From Strongylocentrotus droebachiensis (lineage: Eukaryota; Echinodermata; Echinoidea; Camarodonta; Strongylocentrotidae), in NCBI GenBank assembly GCA_035222895.1, contig JAVYIG010002372.1, positions 62,001-126,000 of the forward strand: a stretch of 64,000 nt of DNA, read 5' to 3'. Position 1 is the stretch's first letter; every line of letters begins with the position of its first letter. Of this stretch, positions 32,901 through 44,779 are shown piece after piece. The notes beneath the pieces were generated by a model, which saw only the letters and a program-made list of their open reading frames with translations, was not told the DNA's origin and searched no databases. The translations under genes were made by a program, and so were the position numbers.

Positions 32901-35900
32901 CTGCATCAGCAATCTTTAAAATATATGAAGAAAAATGAAGAGAAAAAAAATGTTTAAAATAATTTCAGATATTAGTATTAGTACAGAAAAGATAGCCTGA
33001 CATTTAAATAAGAAATAACCACAGATGCATTATTAAACCAACTTTGAAATGTCTTGGTCTTTGTGAGAGAGAGAGAGAAGATTACCACAGGCTTTTCTTA
33101 CATAACAACATGAAATACATACAAGGTAGATTCCATGCATCTTTATGCTATTACCCAAAACAGAGTGTTCAATACATAGGTTATCATTTATATCAATTTT
33201 ATTTTCATTTTCTTTTAATTACCTGATCAATAAGGTTTTGGTGGGCTCTAGTCACAGATGTGCTCATGAGGTCATCCTGTGGTCGACTGCTGACGGGTGT
33301 TTTTGTATGATGGGAAGGGGTGGAAGTTGACCTGTCATCCTGGGGTCGACTGCTGACAGGTGTTTTTGTATGATGGGAAGGGGTGGAAGTTGACCTGTCT
33401 CCACCTTTAGATGACCCAGGCTGTACAGGTCACAAAGCATGACCACAAAATGAAGAATGTTTGGTTGGATTAAAACAGTTGAACAAAATTAAGCTTCGAA
33501 ACAACAGATGAGCAATAGGAGGCCTGTATCATTTAGACACACAACTTATCATTCATAGAGAAACATTCTATACCATCTACATTTTTTAATATCATCTGGG
33601 AAGCTCCATTGTTCATGAAAGGCCCTGTTTCATAAATTTGTTTAATCAATAACAAGTTTGCTCTTAGCCAATCGGAAGCAACAATATCAGTAGCTAATAA
33701 CAGTTATTGCCTCTTGTCATTGATAACAAGTTTTATGAAACAGGACCCTGGGCCCCCGGCCCTGTTTCTCTTTCTTAAATATTAGAGAGGTTGGAAATCA
33801 AATACTAAAGTACATTGTTTTCATGACTTCTACTTCGAACCTCTGACACACTGAAAGGCTTGGTAGTGTGAACACTCCTACCTTTCGCGCTGTCTTTCTG
33901 GTTGATGGTGTTCTGACATTCTTGGTTTTCTGGAGTGCAGGTGTTCTGCTTTGTTTGGCGACCTTTCTAGACTGGGTCTTGACCTCTCTCTTTTCATGAT
34001 GGGGGATGAACTTGGTGGTTGAATCTTCAAGCTAAAAGTCAAATGAAGTCAAGATAGAATAAAATCTAAGCCATAAGCACATGAAAACATGTGATTTGTA
34101 CAAAAGCCATTTATTACTCACTGAAGAAAAAAAAGAGCAGTCAAAATCCTTCCATCTTACATGAATTGGGATATTCTATATTTAGATTTGATTAATTTTG
34201 TTCTCTTTATGATCATTTTCAAAATTTACTTTACAAACTGATTACAACATAATGAACAAATATGAAGGATGTATTAAAAAAGTAATTATGTTATATAATT
34301 AACACAAATGAATCATAGAGAATGACTGTCATATGAGCAGAATTTGATGACAATTCTTCTTTTACATTTTCTATCCTTCAATACCTCATCCCTCCTTTGA
34401 TTGATAGACAAAATACTTTGCCAAAAATTAGTCACCTGTAAATTTCTCGCAGAAGTTGAATTACTTACTTTAAACTTGTATCCAACACCAAACAAAACTG
34501 TTTTAATCTAATCCTAACCTAAAATGGAAGCATAAAAATGCAATACAACACTAACACCAAACATAACCCTTTGAACCTAACCCTCACCTAAAACTGAAGG
34601 GTAAAAATCCAATACATCACCAACACTAAACATAACTGTTTTAACATAACGCTAACCTAAAACTGAGCGTAAACATGCAACACCAACACCAAACATAACA
34701 ATTTTAACATAACCCTAACCTAAAACTGAAGCGTAAACATGCAACACCAACACCAAACATAACCGTTTTAACATAACCCGGACCTAAAACTGAAGCGTAA
34801 AAATGCAACACCAACACCAAACATAACCGTTTTAACCCATTCCTAACATAAAACTAAATCGTAAAAATGCAATACACACCCTAACCCTATAGTTGATGAA
34901 ATAGAACCCCAGGGAAAATGTTGAATCACCCTTCTTTACCTTGAGTGTGGATTCTTCTTCACTCTGTGATTGTTCTTGTGTTCTAGCAGGTGCCGACTGC
35001 ACTCTCCGTCTGTCTAGTTTCTGCTGGGCTGTTTTGACAGCGGCAGGCTTGGGCAACTTAGAGGGCCTGAAAGGGTACGACATATTTCTGAAAACTGAGC
35101 ATTGCGATCTTTTGAGAAGCAATATTTATAATGCATTCACAAATATGATTCCTTCTCTGAATATTCTAATGAAAGGACATTTCTTTCAACTATTTTGAAC
35201 AATTAATTTTTTTCTTGTTGGTCAACACTTTGTATGCATCAATGGTCAATTGGTTTTCAAACATTTAAAATAACAGTAATAATAATAATACTGATAGTTA
35301 TTTCCTACACAGCACATATTTTATGTAACCCTTGCACGTAAAAGTCCCTAGGCACTAAACATTGGTGCATACTACTGATAAATAACTTTACAACTGTACA
35401 ACATTACAACACGTTATGTATGACATTCACATTCTGACTATTGAAATACAATTATTTGTAACAGGTGGATTAAATAGTTTGTAATGAGGATACTTAACAA
35501 GGATTTGTGCATTAAACTTGACTACATTACGCAATTGGTCTATCATAAGATCCTACCTATTGATCTGCTCTCTAAGAAGTCTGAGTGAACTGGTGGGAGT
35601 CCCTTGAGTAAGGTTGCTCTGTTTATACACTGCTTGGTTCACGTTATTCACTAGCGATGATACAGCTTCAGGGGTATTCACTTCAAGAAGATATAATGAA
35701 TTCAACAATCAACAAAATGATGGAGATGAAATGTATTTTTAAGCCGTATCCCCTCCCAAGAAATTCACATCGATGTAAATCAACCATTTGAGTAGCTGAT
35801 GTGGCCAGATGATGAAAGTTATAATATAAAAGCTTTATTACCTACTAAATGATAATAAGGAGTAATGGAAAAACAAAGAAAGCAGAAGATGAGTTACGAC

Positions 35901-38213
35901 TGTTTTATAGGGTTAAAGCTGGGATTGGAGGGGGAGGAGGGGTGGGAGTTGATAATAAGAAGGGGTGCTCCTACCTGTAGGTGATGATTAAGAGAAGGCT
36001 TTATTTGTTGTTCCAGTAGGGGTGTCATATTTACTACTTCCACGTTCTCTTTATTCCCTACTATATGACCAACAGATGTAAAGGGAAATATACAGAGACA
36101 TGAAAATGGATTATGATGAGCAGGTTAGGGAGGAGGAAGGGTGCTAAGGGGAGGAGAAGGGATGGAAAGGGAGGGGGTAAATGTGCCTGTAGTTGAGCCT
36201 TTCCAGAATGCTGTGATTGGACTAGTAGGTGTGTCATTACTGTCCTGGGCCCCGTCTTACAAAGAGTTGATATCAATCGGAACTTATTTGCGCTTGATAT
36301 CGATCGCAACTATTTACATAAGAGATAGGAGACTGCAAACTTGCGATTGATTGGAGGACTTACGATTGATTTGGATCAATCGTTACTCTTTAGAAGACGG
36401 GCCCTGGGCTGTGCTATCAGGCTCAAAGGACATGAAATGAGGAGGAGAAGATGAGGGCCAAGGAGGGGTGAATGTGGGGAGAGGGGATGACACCGAGGCC
36501 GATGGTAAGAAAGGGGGGGGGGAGGGAGGGTATTCCTACCTGTAGGTGATGCTTTCCAGAAGGCTTTATTCATTGGTCTAGTAGGGGTGTCATCACTAGC
36601 CTGTGCTGCACTAACAGGCTCAAAGGATACAGGAGGGGTCGATGGTAACAACCCTAGACCATCACCTAAAAACTGGAGGGACAAATAAACAACAACATAT
36701 AACAGATACACAAGCAACTATCTCAAAAAAGTTGTGAATGGCAAGACACAAGTAGGGGGAAATTTTCTTTGAGGTTGGCTGTATCTATTTGTGCCTTGAG
36801 TGAGTCGCCAGTGGGAGGATCTCTGTATCAAAATTATCTCAACAAGCACATACAACTTCCTTATTCTTTCTATGATTTGTCACAAAATTTCAAAAAATTG
36901 TTTCTCTTATTTTACTGCTTCCACTCTGGAAAAGTTTTAACAACTTAAATTCTTCTTTAATGACACTAAGTCATATTCTTAAAGTGTATGTCATATTTAT
37001 GTTTCTGTATAGGGGATATTTTATCATATGTGTATCTTTCCACTAGACAATTACCTTTAAACTTGAAGTTAGAAATGATATTAAATTTGAATTATGCAAC
37101 ATTATACAAGGGAAACTAGGAAAGCTCAATGCATAAAGTTACTTACATGACTGGTATGTGTGTTTGCAGCTCTCTGCCTAGTGGGTGCTTCATAGCCTAG
37201 ACGTAGGTGTCTCTTTAGTGATCCAATGGAAGACTTGACAGAAGGAAGCACTTCTTGACTCATGGAAGACCTATCGTTCAAAGACACAACTTACTGTTTA
37301 GGAGCGATGCAGAGATTTTCAAGGAGATAGACCAATGGTAACTGATGAAAAAACATGACTCAAAGCTGCACCCTCTTGACATGTATAGAAGACCCATCAT
37401 TCAATAATGAACTGCATGGATTTGAAGGGACTGGTCTAACGATCATGCAAAATGGTTAACAAATATCTCAACTTTCAAACGGTTGATGGATGGGTGGATG
37501 TGACTTCAGAGCCAAGGCTTCCACATCTTTTGGTACCAACTTAAAACAACAATATAATTATACCATGGGTCACTCACTGTGCAGTGTCAAGAAGGTTGTG
37601 TTTCAGAGTGTACAGCCAAAAGAAGGGATTTTCTGATATATTGTGCAAAATACAGTGCAGCCATACATCAATGTTTGTTAAACTGATAAGCAATAATACC
37701 TAAATATGTTTAACTGACTTGGGATGAACACATATACAGTACAATAGTCAGACTGTGTCTTGAAACTTTAATATTGATTGATCTCTGGATGAGAATATAG
37801 AAATTGCTGACGTCTTAAAGCCCGTCTGCACTAGTTTGGCCAGGAGGGTTTAGACCTCCCAGCGTGGTCACTGACAGGTGTTTATCTCATCATATCACCT
37901 CTCAATCAACATAAGAAAGAGGGGATCATGGGAGACCGCGTCTCACCGATTAGGCATTGACTGCTATATAGAGGGCGCAAGCAGCTATAAGTAGTGCAGT
38001 GGGGCTTTAAGATTGGAAGCTTGCTGACCTTAACGCTTGGAGGTTGGTGAGATGAGCATGATGGGTGTGCACCTGAGTAACGATCTCAGGCTGGAGGCCT
38101 TCATAGTCTGCCATCGGAGCTGAGGAGGCATAGGGGAAAACAGGCACAGTGAGTATGTGAGAGAGAGAGAGAGAGGGGAAGAGAGATGGGGATGGGGAAG
38201 GGAAAGGAGAGAG

Positions 38214-38259
<46 letters not shown>

Positions 38260-38300
38260 GGAAGAGAGAGAGTTAGATGGAGGGAGAGAGATGGGGTGGG

Positions 38301-38352
<52 letters not shown>

Positions 38353-41300
38353 GAGAGAGAGTTAGATGGAGGGAGAGAGATGGGGTGGGACAAGAGAGAG
38401 AGAGAGAGAGAGAGAGGAGGAAGATACAAAATCATGACAGAGGAGAGGAGAAAGAATTCATGTTAACCTTGTCTTTTCAGGGTGGGGGGGGGGGGTCGTT
38501 ATAAGTTTTTTTTTTTTTTTAAGCACAGTTTTGTATAATGTAATGTTTAATCTACAAGTTTAGTTGTTTTTATTGTTTAAATTTACTTTATGTGTGTATT
38601 TTCTTTATAACCTTCAACTTGTGGCATACTAATGTCCATATAATAAATTGGACTGTTTTGACATCATATAATTGTTATATTCATATAGACCTTTAAATAA
38701 ATCATAACACCAATCTATTACCTTGATGCATTTTCTCTAGGTAGAGTCTGAGTGAGAGATTCCACAGTTGGATGAGAGAAAGCAAGTTGAGCTTCCCGCC
38801 TTCATAAGTGTTGTCAATATTACGCTATAATACAAGGCAAAGGTACATCGAAAAAGAGAGAAAAAGGTTTCAATTTAAATGAATTGGGCAATTACTTAGT
38901 GACTGATGGCACAAAAATTGAAATTATGACAAATTATTGGTTAATGACTATGTAAGGCTGGTTGCTTTTGCATAGAGTTAATTGTCAAAACTAACTTAAA
39001 TTTGCACAGAAGTAAAGATTATGTTGATGTTTACCAATGTTTCTATTTAACTTAAATTTGCACAAAAGTAAAGATTATGTTGATTTTTACCAATGTTCTA
39101 TTTAATGTTGTTTCCGCTATTTATTTTTCTGAATACGGTCCTAGAGCTTTTGGATCTCACCTTCTCCAGTTCTTTATGGCATTCTCTGAGGAGCATCTCA
39201 GGCACCTGGACCCTGAGTTCAGCACCATCCACCCTGTATCGGTTGGCTGCTCCTTCCAAGATGGACTCTACCACCTCAAGCTCCTGGCGCTGAGAGGCAT
39301 GACAGGTAGCCACCGTCTTCCACATCTCCCTCACCTGATGTAAGAAAGAAAGAAGAGATTATTGTCATGGAATCATGAATCACAAGAGATTTTCTTTTTT
39401 ACATAAGGCTTAAAAAAAGAAAGATGTTGTATTGCCCTTTGCGACCGACCCAAAAATCTTGAAATCTACGGTCAGCTTAAAAAAACATGGGTCGGTCGGA
39501 AATATATATTCTTAAACTATTTTTTTGGAAAAAGAATGATTAGTGAATAGACGAATATGTATTAAAGCATTTAAAACTAAGAAATATCAGCCCAAAGAGG
39601 GAGAAAAGTTTTTTTTAAAGTTAAACTAGATGGAACTTCGACTGCGTGCAGTCGAAAATGATGCCTCCGTCATAGAGCAAGTTTACAAACCGAATCAGAA
39701 GAAATTTTTCAAATTCAAGTTCAATTGTAATCCATTAACAGGTTCTCAGAATATCGTGATTACAAGCGATTTCTCATATACATATATGACCCTTTGACCT
39801 CATGACCCTAAAATCTACTCAGTTCATTGGCTCTGCAAGATATAGTAATCCATCTGTCAGTTCTATTTTTGCATACATAATGAGCCCATGACATTTGACC
39901 TTTGACCTCATGACCCAAGAATCTACTCGGTTCATTGGCTCTGCAAGTAAAATACATGACCAAAGTTTGGCAGGAATCCATCAATCGGTTCTTCAGATAA
40001 CGCGATCACGAGCTGTTTTTGCATACATAATGAGCCATGTGACCTTTGACCTTTGACCTTGTGACCCCAAAATCTAATCAGTTCATCGGCTCTGCAAGTA
40101 TCATACATGACCTAAGTTTGGCAGGAATCTATCAATCGGTTCTTGAGATAACGCGATCACGAGCTGTTTTTGCATACATAATGAGCCCTGTGACCTTTGA
40201 CCTTTGACCTCGTGACCCAAAAATCTATTCAGTTCATTGGCTCTGCAAGATACATACATGACCAAAGTTTGGCAGGAATCCATTAATCGGTTCTTCAGAT
40301 AACGCGATCACGAGAACGGGACGTACGGACGGACGGACGTACGTACGGACGTACGTACAGACGTACGTACAGACGTACGGACGGACGGACAACCAGAAAA
40401 CATAATGCCTCCGGCTACTTCGTAACGGAGGCATAAAAAAGATTTCCGACCGACCGACCCATGTTTTGGCACCTAAAGGTCAATACAACATCTTTTTTTT
40501 TTAGGCCTAAGGTCCTCTTGCAAGAAATGTAACCCCCAAATCAAACACAACTCGATCTTCAACCAATATGTATCTCACTTCAAGCGCTTGCTTGTGTTTG
40601 AACTTGATAGTGGTGGCTATTTTACCTAACAGCTAAGAAAGCAATACATGCTTGTTAGTAAGCAACAAGAAGACCAACGGCTTTAGGTCCTGTCCGAGAG
40701 ATGTGGTAATGAGGATTAATGCCTTACCAAAGGGCACTAGCGCATCGCCTTGATTTCGAACCCGGGATTTTTCATGCAAGTCTGCAAGAGGTCCAGTATA
40801 CATATTTCATGATTATTTCTCAAGCAACAGTTGATCTCCATGAACTGGAAGATTGCCATCAGTTTAGCCACCGTAGCAACATGATTTTTATGTTAGACAG
40901 CTTCCATCCATTGACTTGAAAGTTCATGTGAAATTTCTTTCAATATTTCTTTTTAAAGAGTACTCATTCCTATTCTATTTTTATTTTCCCGCTATTATGC
41001 TGTCATTTACAAGTGAAGGAATACTTGAATGTCAAAATCCAAAGCACTACTCCTTGTAGAAATTTTATTTTTTAATCTCTGTTCAAAAGAACTTCTCCTC
41101 ATTACGAAAACTGATTATACATAGAGGCCAGTTTGACTGCATAAAAAACTAGATGGATCTTTGATTGTGTTCAGTCAAAAAATCATATACATATACATGT
41201 ATGAATACCCTTTGACCTTGTGACCCTACAATCTAATTAGTTCATTGGCTCTGCAAGATACTTACATGTTAATAGATTGATGGTAGCCTTTCTATCAGTT

Positions 41301-42522
41301 CTAATGATGCGATCACAAGCTATATTTGCAGACATAATGAGCCCTGTGACCTTTGACATTTGACTTCGTGACCCAAAAATCTAATCAGTTCATTGGCTTT
41401 GCAAGATACACACATGACCCAAGTTTGGCAGGAATCCATCATTCGGTTCGCGATCACGAGAACGGGACGTACAGACGGACGGACAATCCAAAAACATAAT
41501 GCCTCAGGCTATGTCGTTGCAGAGGCATAAAATCAATACCATTTTAGAACCTGAATAGAAAATACAATCATGAAAACTGCAAAGGAGAGAAAGAGAAAAA
41601 CAACAAACATAACCTGCCTTTTGAACTTTCTGTGTTCTTGTCACTGCCATCGTGTCCCATTCCGCATCAAGCAGAGCTCCCGATCTACGACGTCTGGTGA
41701 TTGAAGGGCTCCCTCTAGTCTTCGCCTGTGCCATCAGACGCGCTTCCTCCTGTTTGATTTGAGCTTCTAATTCACGGGTCTCCTTTCCTACACGTCTGTA
41801 CTCCCCCACAAGCTCACTGGGGAAACAAAGTGAAAATTAGTGTTACATTTCGGCTATGTATCCTATCGGTTCCAAATTATCTTCCAAAACAGTAACAGTT
41901 TTGAGGGAAAAAAATATTTAAAAATTGGGGGGGGGGGGGGGCTACTTTTCAAGCTTGCTTACACAAAAAATAACACTCTTTAATTTGTTTTGCACATTTT
42001 TGGGGATCTTTTATGACTTTCGGGGGTTCTTTTGGGCATTTTGGGGGCTAATTCGCCCTGAGCCCCCGTGTATTTTTTATCCCTGACAGTTTTATATTCT
42101 GACAATGTTCTGTATATGAAACTGGCTAAAGCATGTAAACAATGATGCATCAATCCCTCAAAAAATCCCAATATGTAACTGTGCAAAGCGCCTGATCATG
42201 GAGTACACCATGAATACATAAGCAATATCAGATACCAAATAGCAAATCCAAGGATAAGATCCTTTAATATTGCAAATTCAATGTTTCATGATTTGTTTGA
42301 CATCTATGAAACAGGCTAACCTGCAAAAAAATAACATGAAAACCATACAAGCAAAATTCAGGTACACAACTAAACTTACACAAAATATGCAAATTACCTC
42401 TTCAAAAATGAACATCCGAAAGAAAGAGATGCAAATCACTTTTTTATACCTATTGGGTTTGCTTTTCTTTCTAAGCGCGTAGGGACATACTTTGTAATGT
42501 GTTTTGCGCTATACAAAAATGG

Positions 42523-42553
<31 letters not shown>

Positions 42554-44742
42554 CAATTCAACTGACATTACAATTTTATGTTGTATTTTGTTTGTTTGTT
42601 TGTTTATTTACCTTGCATAGGAACTCCATTGTTCCTGAAGGAGAAGATCTTTCTGTAGATGGGAGAGAAAGGATCTCCTGTGCCTCACACAGCAAGCCTC
42701 TAAGGCACGGCCGATCTGCTCACCAAACTCCGCATCCTTGGAGGGTAGTTGAGGGTAGAGGACGAGGTCCCTTTCTTTCACACCTGAAGAATAAAATAGG
42801 CATGCAAGTTGAAAGGTAAAACAGGTGATGACACAAACATTATTTATTCCCATTTTACTGTAATGTAAATGTAGATTTATGTTTTGCCACAGTGGGACTT
42901 GAACCATGAGCCATGTAATAATAATAATAATAATAATAATAATCTTTTAAAGTCCACTCCAAATGTTATTAATTTAATTTTATTTATTATTTATTTGCCC
43001 AATTGATTGTGAGCCCGGCAGCCACTGAGCAGCGCCAGATCGACGTTGCTCCATCCCTTATTGTTGAACGCCAAACAAGGTAGCAGCAACTCCCGTCTTT
43101 TAATGTCTTTTGGTATGACGCGGCCAGGGTTCGAACCCACGACCTCCCGGTTGTGAGGCGGACGCTCTACTGACTGAGTCAACACTCCGGTCATGTGATT
43201 CAAAATCAGACGACGTATCCACTAGACCACACAACACCACTGCAGTAAACACAGGCAACTCCAAATTGTCTTTGTCCGCTACATTGGTTTTATGTAATAG
43301 TTTACTTTAAAGCCCCACTGCACTACTTATAGCTACTTGCGCCCTCTATATAGCAAACAATGCCTAATCGGTGCCTGTTGGTCCCACATGATCTCATTTT
43401 TCTTATTTTAATTGAGAGCTGATTTGATGAGATAACAACCTGTCAGTGACCTTGCAGGGAGGTCTAATCTCCCCTGGCCAAACACGTACAGACGCAAAAA
43501 TATATAAGATCATACCTATCTCCTTCAGGATAACCTTGTGAACAACATAACGACTGAAATGCAGCAGGAACGTGTAGAACTTGTCTCCCCCAGGGGACAG
43601 AAATAGAGAAGGCACAATCCTTGGCAGGTTACAATCTTCCTCGTCCTGTAAGGAAAGAAAAAAAATGATAAGCGATTGCATTGTGAACGAAACAGAGTGG
43701 AATCGATCAGAAAAAGTTAATCATCTAGCATATAAGTATTGATGTGTACTGCAAGGTTCTTGAATCATCAAATGATAAGAAATTTTGCACAGTCTTGGTA
43801 AAGTTACAAGCACTGTACACAGAAATATGTATATGGGACTACACAAACATGTAGCATTAAAATCCGTCCTGATTTTTATGCTGTTACATGCCATATCTAG
43901 AATATTAAGGCATTTGAAGAGCCATGCTTTTTAGGGAACATTTTTTATCTGATGTTCTTTCACACTTGCATAATAACAATGATAACGCTCACAAATTATG
44001 TTGCACCTCTTCCTAGAACTGAACCTTCTCTTTAATCAAGGGAGCTATAGCTTATACCTTGCATGATTTCATTGACTCACTTCAGTTGCTTTACAACTTT
44101 CTGAAATAATGTTCATCTATATCTCAGCTACACATTAGACATCAAAGCATCACTTCCTTACATGGGTACATTTTATACTGATAGACAGTTAAATACACAG
44201 ATGCCAACTTTTGGAAATCAGAAATAGGGAGGATTTGTAATCGACACCAATTAATGTGCGCGTAGCGCACATCTCGAGCGCGTAGCGCCCGACACATGCG
44301 GCCGGGGTCCAGGGCCCGCCTTAGGGCCCTGGAAGCTCTGGGGTTCTAGATGCTCTCTGGTGCAATCTGAGCCTTATTTTGGAGCATTTTACATGTGTAT
44401 TTAGTTAAATAATTCCCCCTTTTTTTTTAAATAACATAAAAATTGTACAAAATGCATGATGAATTACTTTCAGACTTCCGATTACACAGGTACTTGATAC
44501 TGTATTCGGTCTTATACTTCCGAGACCATTTCCTGGTCTTATTTTGCTGATTTTCCGCCATTTGGATTCTGTGGCAATATCCACGCATTGGTTACGGCGA
44601 TCCATATGCTGAAACAATCTTTCGCTACTCTTAATTTGTCTTTTAACATAGTGGAATTATTACATGCTTAAGTTAGCAGATGATATTTCTCTTTCAATTC
44701 ACAGATATATATACTGATAAGCGCCCTCCAAAAAAAATCATA

Positions 44743-44779
<37 letters not shown>

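Noticed and set aside
34500..34890. CRISPR-like array of spaced repeats
   Set aside because: Units are contiguous minisatellite copies without unique spacers, in an animal intron.
38007..38435. 142-codon Ser/Leu frame
   Set aside because: Pure (AG)n microsatellite read in one frame. Only its last 30 codons are real, as HAUS6 exon 9.
39780..40300. Cluster of nuclear-receptor half-sites (TGACCTTTGACC)
   Set aside because: The words belong to the internal units of a dispersed repeat and recur wherever it does. No sign of selected regulatory function.
43100..43200. A tRNA gene suggested by A and B boxes
   Set aside because: The head lacks a credible acceptor stem and is followed by an unrelated body and an ATT tail, so it is a SINE.
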